Positions 1 to 6,153 are shown, numbered from the stretch's first letter. The stretch is DNA of 6,153 bases from Bordetella parapertussis (GCA_945888535.1 CAMDAN010000121.1:1-6153); one strand, 5' to 3'. The notes: generated from the sequence alone by a model not told the origin. Program-made: numbers and translations.

Positions 1-108
1 AAAGAACAATGGCTCGATCAGGTCGAAATCTTTTTCTTGCGCCATGCGGTCCATTAAGACTGAACCGACCATACCTCGCCAGCCGACTAAACCTACTAAC
101 TTGCTCAT
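1..108 (-). CDS. asd: Aspartate-semialdehyde dehydrogenase, N-terminal fragment
   Basis: Only the first 36 codons are inside the window; the gene continues past the left edge. The enzyme reduces L-aspartyl-4-phosphate to aspartate semialdehyde with NADPH in the cytoplasm, the branch step to lysine/diaminopimelate, threonine and methionine. The visible start MSKLVGLVGWRGMVGSVLMD closely matches the Gram-negative Asd N-terminus, with the glycine-rich NADP-binding turn GWRGMVG at residues 9-15. The ATG at 108-106 is preceded by AAGGG (120-116) at a 7-nt gap, a reasonable ribosome-binding site. In Burkholderiales asd usually follows leuB directly; here mazEF separates them, so asd probably needs its own promoter or read-through across mazEF. 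Family assignment is firm although the catalytic domain is not visible. Confidence 0.93.
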   Translation of the reverse strand, partial: MSKLVGLVGWRGMVGSVLMDRMAQEKDFDLIEPLFF

Positions 109-309
109 TTCAACGCCCTTTCAGTTTTTTTAAACAGTGTTTGACCTGACTGTTTGCCCGGCTCGTCTGGCCGGGGGGGCACACGACGAACCAGGCTGGA
201 TCAGCCCTTAATGGTCGTGGTTTTTGTGGAAATTGCACACACACCAGCAGCTACCGAGTCAGTATTTGCAGAGTTCAGGGAGAGCAGTGGGGTGTGAGAC
301 ATAACCCAA
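109..309 (-). other. Long asd 5' leader with three small hairpins
   Basis: No coding sequence is supported in this stretch upstream of asd. Three inverted repeats are visible: AAACAGT/ACTGTTT (132-138 with 149-155, 10-nt loop), CCCGGC/GCCGGG (157-162 with 170-175, 7-nt loop) and GGCTG/CAGCC (194-198 with 202-206, 3-nt loop). There is also a run of seven G on the plus strand at 173-179. On the asd-sense strand the hairpin nearest the gene is followed by a run of A, not T, so it is not an intrinsic terminator. If asd starts from the -10 candidate near 310, these would be folds in a leader of roughly 200 nt. I do not recognise a known riboswitch, so a regulatory role is only a possibility. Confidence 0.35.
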
Positions 310-315
310 ATTGTA
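310..315 (-). promoter_or_regulatory. Candidate -10 box for asd
   Basis: The minus strand reads TACAAT, one mismatch from the sigma-70 consensus, about 200 nt upstream of the asd start. No convincing -35 hexamer is seen 16-18 nt further upstream, so the call is weak. It is offered because the plus-strand mazEF cassette cuts asd off from the leu operon. Confidence 0.3.
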
Positions 316-384
316 ATTGATCGTCACCGGCCCTTATATTTTTTGTCTCTGCGGCACGCTGTTAGTTATTGGGAAAAGATTTAA

Positions 385-413
385 TTGACACTGTTATTAC
401 ATTGAAATAACAT
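385..413 (+). promoter_or_regulatory. mazEF promoter (sigma-70 type)
   Basis: A perfect TTGACA -35 hexamer (385-390) is followed after exactly 17 nt by TAACAT (408-413), which matches four of six -10 positions. Transcription would start near 420, leaving a leader of about 27 nt before the mazE ATG. The -10 box lies inside the inverted repeats described separately, which fits autorepression by the antitoxin or the toxin-antitoxin complex. Confidence 0.75.
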
Positions 414-424
414 GTATGTTATTT
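392..424 (+). promoter_or_regulatory. Alternating palindrome, probable MazE/MazEF operator
   Basis: Three copies of a 7-bp half-site occur in alternating orientation: TGTTATT (392-398), its complement AATAACA (406-412) and TGTTATT again (417-423). The middle and right copies belong to a perfect 20-bp palindrome, AAATAACAT-GT-ATGTTATTT (405-424). The middle and left copies form a second inverted repeat around a 7-nt centre. The central arm can thus pair with either neighbour. A looser copy, AGTTATT, lies upstream at 364-370. The array covers the -10 box and the expected transcription start. MazE-type AbrB-fold antitoxins bind their own promoters, and E. coli mazEF is known for an alternating palindrome. 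The repeats are seen directly; binding is inferred. Confidence 0.75.
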
Positions 425-435
425 GATTTATCCTT

Positions 436-439
436 GGAG
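436..439 (+). promoter_or_regulatory. Ribosome-binding site that fixes the mazE start
   Basis: GGAG lies 7 nt before the ATG at 447. It supports that ATG over the in-frame TTG at 423, which would fall inside the operator and add eight residues foreign to the family. Confidence 0.8.
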
Positions 440-446
440 CACTGAC

Positions 447-695
447 ATGCAAGTCACCATTCGGCCATTTGGCAATTCACGCGGGGTCATTATTCCCAAG
501 CCTTTGTTGGCGCAAGTCGGCTTGGTTGATTTGGTAGATATTGAAGTGCAAAACGGCACTTTGATTTTAAGTAAGCCACAGCCCAGCGTTCGAACGGGTT
601 GGGCGGCGGCCGCACAAGCTATTGCTGCGGCAGGGGAAGACACCCTGGCGCTGGGCGATCAATCGTTGACGAATGACGAGGATTGGCAATGGTGA
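447..695 (+). CDS. mazE: MazE-family antitoxin (AbrB/SpoVT fold)
   Basis: This 82-residue protein is the labile antitoxin of a type II toxin-antitoxin pair. It binds and inactivates the neighbouring MazF-like ribonuclease and probably represses its own operon. The N-terminal half (about residues 1-45) has the swapped-hairpin AbrB signature, with RPFGNSRGVIIPKPLL at 6-21 as the DNA-binding core. The second half is an alanine-rich linker starting at TGWAAAAQ (about 50-57). It leads into an acidic, tryptophan-containing tail ending NDEDWQW, the kind of segment MazE antitoxins lay across the MazF dimer groove. The ATG at 447 was chosen for its GGAG site at 7 nt. The stop overlaps the mazF start by 7 nt, so the two are translationally coupled. 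The family call is strong; the symbol is by homology and partner. Confidence 0.93.
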   Translation: MQVTIRPFGNSRGVIIPKPLLAQVGLVDLVDIEVQNGTLILSKPQPSVRTGWAAAAQAIAAAGEDTLALGDQSLTNDEDWQW

Positions 696-1006
696 AGCAG
701 GGTGAAGTTTGGTTAATCAACCTAGATCCGACCTTAGGCAGTGAGATCAAAAAAACACGGCCGTGTGTGGTGGTGTCCCCCAATGAACTCAATGAAAACT
801 TACGCACCGTGATCGTTGCTCCTATGACATCCAAGGGCTTCGATTCCCCATTTCGCCCCCAACTGACTTTCCAAGGGACGCAAGGGCGCATTTTGGTAGA
901 TCAAGTTCGCGCCGTAGACAAAGCCCGCCTAGTTAAAAAGCTGGGTAGTTTGCCAGCCAGCACACATCGTAAAGTGCTGGCAACTTTGCAGGAAATCTTC
1001 GCCTGA
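689..1006 (+). CDS. mazF: MazF/PemK-family mRNA endoribonuclease toxin
   Basis: The product, 105 residues, belongs to the MazF/PemK/CcdB-fold toxins, which cleave single-stranded mRNA at short sequence motifs and arrest growth when the antitoxin is lost. Visible family landmarks are GEVWLINLDPTLGSEIKKTRP (GEVW at 5-8, conserved Arg24-Pro25), VAPMTSKG (43-50, with the conserved Thr47) and the DQVRAVDK block (71-78) followed by LVKKLG. Arg24 and Thr47 match the catalytic Arg/Thr pair of the family, so the toxin looks intact. The ATG at 689 follows GAGG (678-681) at 7 nt and overlaps the mazE stop. The TGA ends at 1006 and the convergent leuB stop begins at 1007. The cleavage motif cannot be read from the sequence. 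Confidence 0.94.
   Translation: MVKQGEVWLINLDPTLGSEIKKTRPCVVVSPNELNENLRTVIVAPMTSKGFDSPFRPQLTFQGTQGRILVDQVRAVDKARLVKKLGSLPASTHRKVLATLQEIFA
935..957 (-). terminator. Candidate intrinsic terminator of leuCDB inside mazF
   Basis: On the minus strand GCTGG (957-953), an 8-nt loop, and CCAGC (944-940) are followed at once by TTTTT (939-935). A G-U pair could extend the stem. It lies about 50 nt past the leuB stop, where an operon terminator would be expected, but within the antisense of mazF. The stem is short, and the bases also encode the conserved KKLGSLPA part of MazF, so it may be incidental. An 8-bp alternative stem (956-963 with 974-981) overlaps it by two bases and could compete. Confidence 0.3.
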
Positions 1007-2092
1007 CTAGACCAGCGCCTTGACCACCGCATCACCCATTTCGCGGGTACTGACCTTGGTGGTTCCTGTGCTGTAGATGTCACCGGTGCGCAGGCCTTGG
1101 GCCAGCACTTTTTGTACGGATGCTTCGATGCGCTGGGCGGCTGCTTCTTGGTTCAAGCTGAACCGCAGCATCATGGCTGCAGACAAAATAGTGGCCAGCG
1201 GGTTGGCGATGCCTTTGCCCGCGATGTCGGGGGCGCTACCGTGGCTGGGTTCGAACAGTCCTTGGTTTTTGCTATTCAACGAAGCGGAGGGCAGCATGCC
1301 GATCGAGCCTGTGAGCATGGACGCTTCGTCGCTCAAGATGTCACCAAACATATTGCCGGTAACGACCACGTCAAAACGCTTGGGTTCTTTCACCAATTGC
1401 ATGGCGGCGTTGTCGACATACATGTGGTCGAGCGCGATGTCTGGGTACTCTTTGCCCACTTCGCTCACCACATCTTTCCAGAATTGAAAAGTTTCCAATA
1501 CGTTGGCTTTGTCCACGCTGGTCACGCGGCCTTCTTTTCCTGCGGCTTTTCGTTTGCGGGCGGCTTGGAAAGCCACATGGGCAATACGTTCGATCTCGGG
1601 CTTGGAGTAGCGCATGGTGTCAAACGCTTCTTCGGCGCCGGGGAAGTGGCCGTCGGTCGCGATGCGGCGGCCACGCGGTTGGCCAAAGTAAATGTCGCCG
1701 GTCAACTCGCGGATGATCAAAATATCCAAGCCCGAAATCAGCTCTGGCTTGAGGCTGGATGCGTCCACCAATTGCTCGTAGCAAATCGCAGGGCGGAAGT
1801 TGGCGAACAGGCCCATGTTCTTGCGCAAACCCAAAATGGCCTGCTCGGGGCGCAGCGGGCGGTCGAGCTTGTCATATTTCCAGTCGCCCACCGCGCCAAA
1901 CAGCACGGCGTCCGAATCCATCGCCAGCTTGAGCGTGGCTTCAGGCAGGGGGTGGCCAAAGGCGTCGTAAGCTGCGCCGCCGACCAGAGCGGTTTCCATC
2001 TCGAACTTCAGGTCGAGCGTGTTCAAAACTTTGACGGCTTCAGCGACGATTTCGGTGCCGATGCCATCACCGGGGAGGACTGCGATTTTCAT
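1007..2092 (-). CDS. leuB: 3-isopropylmalate dehydrogenase
   Basis: LeuB oxidatively decarboxylates 3-isopropylmalate with NAD+ to 2-oxoisocaproate, the last dedicated step before transamination to leucine; it acts as a cytoplasmic dimer. The protein has 361 residues, a normal length. Landmarks are [11 protein letters not shown] (5-15), the substrate-binding arginines Arg90, Arg100 and Arg128 (in [14 protein letters not shown]), Tyr135 and Lys195 (VDKANVLET). The metal-binding aspartates are Asp227, Asp251 and Asp255 ([15 protein letters not shown]), and the nucleotide-binding stretch is [20 protein letters not shown] (278-297). The LTGDIYFG form is typical of LeuB rather than isocitrate or tartrate dehydrogenase. 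It starts 18 nt after the leuD stop with a weak GGAA site, so it is probably coupled to leuD. Its TAG directly abuts the convergent mazF TGA. Confidence 0.98.
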   Translation of the reverse strand: MKIAVLPGDGIGTEIVAEAVKVLNTLDLKFEMETALVGGAAYDAFGHPLPEATLKLAMDSDAVLFGAVGDWKYDKLDRPLRPEQAILGLRKNMGLFANFRPAICYEQLVDASSLKPELISGLDILIIRELTGDIYFGQPRGRRIATDGHFPGAEEAFDTMRYSKPEIERIAHVAFQAARKRKAAGKEGRVTSVDKANVLETFQFWKDVVSEVGKEYPDIALDHMYVDNAAMQLVKEPKRFDVVVTGNMFGDILSDEASMLTGSIGMLPSASLNSKNQGLFEPSHGSAPDIAGKGIANPLATILSAAMMLRFSLNQEAAAQRIEASVQKVLAQGLRTGDIYSTGTTKVSTREMGDAVVKALV

Positions 2093-2110
2093 TGGGATTC
2101 CAGAGTTCTT

Positions 2111-2764
2111 TTAAGCGTTGACGGCAGTGTGTGCCAACCACGGCTTGGTGGCTAAGCGCTCGGCTTCGAAAGCTTTGATTTTGTCGGCATGGCGCAGTGT
2201 CAGGCCGATGTCGTCTAGGCCATTGATCAAGCAGTACTTGCGAAAGGCTTGGACTTCAAAGGGAATTTCTTCGCCTTGTGCTCGAACGATGACTTGGCGC
2301 TCTAAATCGATGCTGAGTTGGTAGCCGGGAAAGGCCAAGACTTCATCAAACAACTTTGCCACCGTGGCTTCGGGCAACACGATAGGCAGCAAGCCATTTT
2401 TGAAACAGTTGTTGAAAAATATGTCGGCAAAACTAGGCGCAATGACGGCGCGAAAACCATATTGGTCAATCGCCCAAGGCGCGTGTTCGCGTGATGAGCC
2501 ACAGCCAAAGTTCTTGCGGGCCAACAACACCGACGCACTTTTGTAGCGGGGCTGGTTCAGCACAAAGTCGGGGTTGGGTTTGCGGCTCAAAGGATCTTGG
2601 CCGGGCTCGCCGTGGTCCAAGTAGCGCCACTCGTCAAACAGGTTGGGTCCAAACCCCGTCTTGCGGATGGACTTTAAAAACTGCTTGGGGATGATGGCGT
2701 CGGTATCGACGTTCTCGCGGTCCATGGGGGCCACGATGCCTTTGTGGAGGGTAAATTTCTGCAT
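2111..2764 (-). CDS. leuD: 3-isopropylmalate dehydratase, small subunit
   Basis: LeuD is the swivel-domain subunit that pairs with LeuC to form isopropylmalate isomerase, which interconverts 2- and 3-isopropylmalate through a dehydration-rehydration. At 217 residues it is the long proteobacterial form rather than the short archaeal type. Visible motifs are [14 protein letters not shown] (18-31), the substrate-binding loop [14 protein letters not shown] (85-98) and [14 protein letters not shown] (111-124), then [13 protein letters not shown] (178-190). The ATG at 2764 is preceded by a good AAGGAA site, and leuC ends 15 nt upstream, so both subunits come from one message, as expected for a stoichiometric complex. 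Confidence 0.98.
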   Translation of the reverse strand: MQKFTLHKGIVAPMDRENVDTDAIIPKQFLKSIRKTGFGPNLFDEWRYLDHGEPGQDPLSRKPNPDFVLNQPRYKSASVLLARKNFGCGSSREHAPWAIDQYGFRAVIAPSFADIFFNNCFKNGLLPIVLPEATVAKLFDEVLAFPGYQLSIDLERQVIVRAQGEEIPFEVQAFRKYCLINGLDDIGLTLRHADKIKAFEAERLATKPWLAHTAVNA

Positions 2765-2779
2765 ATCTATTTCCTTCCC

Positions 2780-4201
2780 TTAGGCGAACTTGCGCACGTC
2801 CACAAAGTGGCCGTGTATGGCTGCCGCAGCGGCCATGGCGGGGCTGACCAAATGGGTGCGGCCTCCGTTGCCTTGACGGCCTTCGAAGTTGCGGTTTGAA
2901 GTCGACGCACAACGCTCGCCGGGCTCTAGGCGGTCGGCGTTCATGGCCAAACACATCGAGCAGCCGGGCTCGCGCCATTCAAATCCAGCAGCTTTGAAAA
3001 TCTCGTGCAGGCCTTCTGCTTCGGCTTGCGCTTTGACCAAGCCCGAGCCAGGGACTACCAGAGCGAGCTTGATGTTCTTTGCTATTTTTTGGCCGAGCTT
3101 TTTAACGACCGCTGCGGCTTCGCGCATGTCTTCAATGCGGCTGTTAGTACAAGAGCCAATGAACACTTTGTCCACAAACAAATCGTTGAGCGCTTTGCCA
3201 GGCTGCAAGTCCATGTATGTCAAGGCGCGTTCGATGGCGCCGCGTTTGTTGGCGTCTTTTTCTTTGTCAGGGTCAGGAACAATGCCGTTGATGTCCAACA
3301 CCATTTCGGGCGAGGTGCCCCAAGTGACTTGCGGCAAGATGTCCTCGGCCTTGAGCTCCACCACCGCGTCAAACTTGGCATCAGCGTCAGATTGCAAGGT
3401 TTTCCAATAGACCACGGCGTGGTCCCACTCCACACCGGTGGGAGAAAGCAAGCGGCCTTTGACGTAGTCGATCGTTTTTTCGTCTACTGCCACCAGACCG
3501 GCACGTGCGCCGCCCTCGATGGCCATGTTGCACACCGTCATGCGGCCTTCCATGCTGAGCGAACGAATCGCAGAGCCAGCAAACTCAATGGTGTAGCCCG
3601 TGCCGCCAGCGGTGCCGATTTTGCCGATGATGGCCAAAACCACGTCTTTGCCAGTGACGCCTTTGGCTAACGCACCGTCGACTTTAATGAGCATGTTCTT
3701 GGCTTTTTTAGCCAACAAAGTTTGCGTGGCCATGACATGCTCAACCTCGGAGGTGCCAATGCCGTGGGCCAAAGCGCCGAACGCGCCGTGGGTGGAGGTG
3801 TGCGAGTCGCCGCAGACTACGGTCATGCCGGGCAGGGTAGCGCCGTTTTCAGGGCCGATGACGTGCACGATGCCTTGGCGCTTAGACATGAACGGGAAGA
3901 ACGCGGCAGAGCCGAACTCTTTCATGTTTGCATCCAGTGTCATGATTTGTTCTTTGCTGACGGGGTCGCTGATGCCGTCGTAGCCCAGCTCCCAGCCAGT
4001 GGTTGGGGTGTTGTGGTCGGCGGTAGCCACAATGGAACTCACTCGCCAAATTTTGCGGCCGGCTTGGCGAATGCCCTCAAACGCTTGGGGGCTGGTCACT
4101 TCATGGACCAAATGGCGGTCGATATACAGCACGCTGGTGCCATCTTCTTCGGTGTGGACGACGTGCTCGTCCCAAATCTTGTCGTAAAGGGTGCGTCCCA
4201 T
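2780..4201 (-). CDS. leuC: 3-isopropylmalate dehydratase, large subunit (4Fe-4S)
   Basis: LeuC is the aconitase-superfamily catalytic subunit of isopropylmalate isomerase and carries the 4Fe-4S cluster that activates the substrate hydroxyl. The 473-residue protein is close to the usual size. The three cluster cysteines are visible: Cys351 in FIGSCTNSR, and Cys414 and Cys417 in [11 protein letters not shown]. Other signatures are ADHNTPT (61-67), [20 protein letters not shown] (128-147) and [10 protein letters not shown] (435-444). The ATG at 4201 has a repeated AAAGGA-AAAAGGA upstream, a strong ribosome site. It is the first gene of the leu block and is separated from gltA by a terminator, so the leu genes are probably transcribed independently. 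I see no leucine attenuator of the classical kind. Confidence 0.98.
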   Translation of the reverse strand: MGRTLYDKIWDEHVVHTEEDGTSVLYIDRHLVHEVTSPQAFEGIRQAGRKIWRVSSIVATADHNTPTTGWELGYDGISDPVSKEQIMTLDANMKEFGSAAFFPFMSKRQGIVHVIGPENGATLPGMTVVCGDSHTSTHGAFGALAHGIGTSEVEHVMATQTLLAKKAKNMLIKVDGALAKGVTGKDVVLAIIGKIGTAGGTGYTIEFAGSAIRSLSMEGRMTVCNMAIEGGARAGLVAVDEKTIDYVKGRLLSPTGVEWDHAVVYWKTLQSDADAKFDAVVELKAEDILPQVTWGTSPEMVLDINGIVPDPDKEKDANKRGAIERALTYMDLQPGKALNDLFVDKVFIGSCTNSRIEDMREAAAVVKKLGQKIAKNIKLALVVPGSGLVKAQAEAEGLHEIFKAAGFEWREPGCSMCLAMNADRLEPGERCASTSNRNFEGRQGNGGRTHLVSPAMAAAAAIHGHFVDVRKFA

Positions 4202-4228
4202 GGGTTTTCCTTTTTCCTTTAGCTAGTT

Positions 4229-4234
4229 ATTTTA
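4229..4234 (-). promoter_or_regulatory. Candidate -10 box for leuCDB
   Basis: TAAAAT on the minus strand, one mismatch from consensus, lies 27 nt before the leuC ATG and just past the gltA terminator. No recognisable -35 hexamer is present at 16-18 nt, where the terminator U-tract sits. The promoter may be activator-dependent, or leuCDB may be partly fed by read-through from gltA. Confidence 0.3.
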
Positions 4235-4245
4235 AGCGTTGCAGG

Positions 4246-4284
4246 AATAAAAATGCCCCGCCAAGTTCACACATGGCGAGGCAT
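4246..4284 (-). terminator. Intrinsic terminator of the sdh-gltA operon
   Basis: On the minus strand ATGCCTCGCCA (4284-4274) pairs with TGGCGGGGCAT (4263-4253), giving 11 pairs including one G-U, around a 10-nt loop. The stem runs into TTTTTATT (4253-4246). It sits 18 nt past the gltA stop. On the plus strand the wobble becomes a C-A mismatch and no T-tract follows, so it acts in the gltA direction only. Confidence 0.88.
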
Positions 4285-4302
4285 TGACAGCCGGTGATGG
4301 AT

Positions 4303-5613
4303 TTATCGTTTAGCGATGGCAACGACGTCGCGGCGAGGGGAGCCTGTGAACAATTGACGTGGACGGCCAATTTTGTATTCAGGGTCGCTGATCATTTCGT
4401 TGAGCTGGGCGATCCAACCCACGGTCCGCGCTAAAGCAAAAATGCCGGTAAACAGTTTGACAGGGATGCCAATGGCGCGTTGAACAATGCCTGAATAAAA
4501 ATCAACATTGGGGTAAAGCTTACGGCTAACAAAGTAGTCGTCTTCAAGTGCGATTTTTTCCAAGGCTTTTGCTAATTTGAAAAGCGGATCGTTCTCAAGA
4601 CCCAAGGCCGCAAGGACTTCATTACAAGTTTCTTGCATCAATTTGGCGCGAGGATCGTAGTTTTTGTAAACGCGGTGTCCAAAGCCCATCAATTTAACGC
4701 CAGAGTTTTTGTCTTTGACTTTTTCCATGAATTCGCCGACTTTGGAAATGCCGCCTGAAGCTTGAATTTCTTCCAGCATATTCAAACAGGCTTCATTAGC
4801 GCCGCCGTGGGCTGGACCCCAAAGACAAGCAACACCAGCTGCGATGGCCGCAAAGGGGTTGGTTCCGGAGGAACCGCATAAACGCACCGTGGAGGTAGAC
4901 GCGTTTTGCTCATGGTCTGCATGCAAGACAAAAATACGATCCAGCGCACGTTCAATCACAGGATTGACTTTGTAGTCCTCGCATGGCGTGGCAAACATCA
5001 TGTGTAAAAAATTACCTGCGTAACTCAGGTTATTTTTCGGATACATGAACGGCTGGCCGACGCTATATTTGTAAGCCATCGCAACCAAGGTAGGCATTTT
5101 TGCAATCAGTCGGATCGCAGAAATTTCACGGTGCTCAGGGTTGTTGATGTCGGTGCTGTCATGGTAGAAGGCCGACAAGGCACCTACGAGACCGGTCATG
5201 ATCGCCATCGGGTGCGCATCACGGCGAAAGCCACGCAAGAAAAACTGCATTTGTTCGTTGACCATGGTGTGGTTGGTCACACGCTTGGTGAAGTCTGCTT
5301 TAGCTGCAACGCCGGGCAGGTTGCCGTAAAGCAGTAAATGGCAGGTTTCTAAAAAGTCGCAATTCGTTGCCAGTTGTTCGATCGGGTAGCCGCGGTAAAG
5401 CAATTCACCTTTATCGCCGTCGATGTAGGTAATGGCCGATTGGCAGGAGGCGGTTGACAAGAAACCAGGGTCATACGTAAACATGCCACTCTGGGCGTAG
5501 AGTTTACGAATGTCCAACACGTCAGGGCCGATGTTGCCACTGTAAACAGGCAAATCAATGTTGGGGCTGCCATTGCTAAATGATAGGGTGGCTTTGTTGT
5601 CGGCTAATTTCAT
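4303..5613 (-). CDS. gltA: Citrate synthase (type I/II, Gram-negative hexameric class)
   Basis: GltA condenses acetyl-CoA and oxaloacetate to citrate, the entry step of the TCA cycle. The protein has 436 residues, the usual length of the NADH-sensitive Gram-negative class, including the N-terminal domain that shorter Gram-positive and archaeal enzymes lack. Catalytic residues are visible: His269 in [10 protein letters not shown], His313 in [14 protein letters not shown] and Asp371 in YPNVDFYSG. The oxaloacetate-binding segment [13 protein letters not shown] lies at 228-240 and the C-terminal [10 protein letters not shown] at 415-424. The motifs favour citrate synthase over methylcitrate synthase. 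The ATG at 5613 follows GAAAGG at about 8 nt, and sdhE ends only 12 nt upstream, so gltA is co-transcribed with sdh. The operon closes at the terminator just downstream. Confidence 0.98.
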   Translation of the reverse strand: MKLADNKATLSFSNGSPNIDLPVYSGNIGPDVLDIRKLYAQSGMFTYDPGFLSTASCQSAITYIDGDKGELLYRGYPIEQLATNCDFLETCHLLLYGNLPGVAAKADFTKRVTNHTMVNEQMQFFLRGFRRDAHPMAIMTGLVGALSAFYHDSTDINNPEHREISAIRLIAKMPTLVAMAYKYSVGQPFMYPKNNLSYAGNFLHMMFATPCEDYKVNPVIERALDRIFVLHADHEQNASTSTVRLCGSSGTNPFAAIAAGVACLWGPAHGGANEACLNMLEEIQASGGISKVGEFMEKVKDKNSGVKLMGFGHRVYKNYDPRAKLMQETCNEVLAALGLENDPLFKLAKALEKIALEDDYFVSRKLYPNVDFYSGIVQRAIGIPVKLFTGIFALARTVGWIAQLNEMISDPEYKIGRPRQLFTGSPRRDVVAIAKR

Positions 5614-5625
5614 TTTTTTTACCTT

Positions 5626-5922
5626 TCAGCGGGTTTCTGTCAACATTTTTAAAACTTCTCGGACGTCTTCTTGGTCAAGCAAGGCGTCTACTTGGGTTAG
5701 CGATTTTCGGGCTAAGTGCAGGTCTAACAAATCGTTGTCACTGAGGTCCATCAAGAGGCCTAAAGCATGGGCTTGGCGAACAGTGATCGATGCACTAAAA
5801 CGGTTAAAAAATCGCTCAATAAATAAATCATTTTCCAGTAACCCACGCCGGCAGCGCCAGCGCAATTTGCTTAAGGCGCGTTCATCAATTTTTGCGTCAC
5901 CTAAAGCGTCAGTTTGGATCAC
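5626..5922 (-). CDS. sdhE: SdhE, FAD assembly factor for succinate dehydrogenase
   Basis: SdhE is a small cytoplasmic helper that promotes covalent attachment of FAD to the SdhA flavoprotein. The 98-residue product has the family's hallmark RGxxE motif as RRGLLEND (Arg26, Gly27, Glu30), preceded by LRWRCRRG and followed by a mainly helical region with LMDLSDNDLLDL. This is slightly longer than the roughly 90-residue E. coli protein. The start is GTG (5922-5920): the next Met is residue 58, beyond the motif, and a stop lies two codons upstream, so GTG is the only plausible start. It is in the same frame as sdhB, one GCA codon after the sdhB TAA, with only a weak GGCGG-like ribosome site, which suggests translation coupled to sdhB. 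Position between sdhB and gltA supports the call. Confidence 0.93.
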   Translation of the reverse strand: MIQTDALGDAKIDERALSKLRWRCRRGLLENDLFIERFFNRFSASITVRQAHALGLLMDLSDNDLLDLHLARKSLTQVDALLDQEDVREVLKMLTETR

Positions 5923-5925
5923 TGC

Positions 5926-6153
5926 TTACACCGCCCGCAAAACCATCATCTCTTTGATCTTGCCGATGGCCTTGGTTGGGTTAAGACCTTTAGGGCACAC
6001 ATCAACGCAGTTCATGATGGTGTGGCAACGGAACAGGCGGTAAGGGTCTTCCAGGTTATCCAATCGCTCAGCGGTCGCTTCATCCCGGCTATCAGCGATA
6101 AATCGGTAGGCTTGGAGCAATCCAGCAGGGCCAACAAACTTATCGGGATTCCA
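5926..6153 (-). CDS. sdhB: Succinate dehydrogenase iron-sulfur subunit, C-terminal fragment
   Basis: The last 75 codons of sdhB are present and the rest lies beyond the right edge. SdhB passes electrons from FAD in SdhA through three iron-sulfur clusters to ubiquinone at the membrane anchor (complex II). The fragment begins [18 protein letters not shown] and contains [20 protein letters not shown]. It then has [18 protein letters not shown], whose cysteines (fragment residues 43, 49 and 53) have the C-x5-C-x3-CP spacing that binds the 3Fe-4S cluster and supplies the last ligand of the 4Fe-4S cluster. The TAA lies at 5928-5926. These features separate it from fumarate reductase FrdB with good but not absolute confidence; linkage to sdhE and gltA favours SdhB. 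Confidence 0.95.
   Translation of the reverse strand, partial: WNPDKFVGPAGLLQAYRFIADSRDEATAERLDNLEDPYRLFRCHTIMNCVDVCPKGLNPTKAIGKIKEMMVLRAV

Noticed and set aside
132..155. Hairpin AAACAGT/ACTGTTT as a terminator
   Set aside because: On the minus strand it is followed by A residues and then the asd ribosome site; on the plus strand the T-run lies before, not after, the stem, and no plus-strand gene ends here.
235..244. Short CA dinucleotide run
   Set aside because: It is too short to call a repeat element, and nothing around it suggests a function.
423..446. In-frame TTG extension of mazE
   Set aside because: The TTG is inside the operator palindrome and close to the expected transcription start, while the ATG at 447 has a proper GGAG site and matches family N-termini.
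683..688. In-frame TTG extension of mazF by two codons
   Set aside because: The ATG at 689 has a well-spaced GAGG, and family members begin at this point; a TTG start would leave almost no spacing to the ribosome site.
1097..2155. 352-codon plus-strand open frame opposite leuB
   Set aside because: It is an antisense shadow of leuB, rich in His, Gln and Val as such shadows are, with no recognisable domain and no ribosome site. It also runs past the leuB start into leuD.
3005..3670. 221-codon plus-strand open frame opposite leuC
   Set aside because: It mirrors the conserved leuC coding sequence and shows no family motif; its openness follows from leuC codon bias.
4227..4274. 15-codon minus-strand open frame with four Leu codons just before leuC (possible leucine leader peptide)
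   Set aside because: Its ATG lies in the gltA terminator stem, there is no ribosome site, the Leu codons are not consecutive, and no alternative terminator follows. It is most likely chance.

Overview
The window looks like a betaproteobacterial chromosome, most likely Burkholderiales and perhaps close to the Comamonadaceae. The evidence is gene order and protein character: sdhB-sdhE-gltA-leuC-leuD-leuB-asd, all on the minus strand, is the familiar core-metabolism neighbourhood of that group. No species can be named from the sequence alone.

Read in the direction of transcription (right to left), the window starts in the last 75 codons of sdhB (succinate dehydrogenase iron-sulfur subunit). It continues with sdhE (FAD assembly factor, GTG start, one sense codon after the sdhB stop) and gltA (hexameric-type citrate synthase), a TCA-cycle block. 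A clear intrinsic terminator follows gltA. Next comes the leucine block leuC-leuD-leuB, tightly spaced (15 and 18 nt) and complete. Together these genes convert 2-isopropylmalate to the 2-keto precursor of leucine; leuA is not in the window. At the far left are the first 36 codons of asd (aspartate-semialdehyde dehydrogenase).

The accessory part is a two-gene toxin-antitoxin module, mazE-mazF, on the plus strand between leuB and asd. It carries its own promoter (TTGACA, 17-nt spacer, TAACAT). Overlapping the promoter is a set of inverted repeats in which one central arm can pair with either an upstream or a downstream arm, the 'alternating palindrome' layout known from E. coli mazEF. mazF runs head-on into leuB with no spacer: its TGA is directly followed by the complement of the leuB TAG. 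Any leuCDB terminator must therefore lie inside mazF, and a candidate hairpin with a U5 tract is present there.

Bases 109-446 hold no gene I can support. They contain the asd 5' leader with three small hairpins, a possible asd -10 box, and the mazEF promoter/operator. I see no RNA genes, CRISPR, insertion sequences or attachment sites. The families are all known; what deserves a second look is how the mazEF cassette is fitted into the leuB-asd junction.
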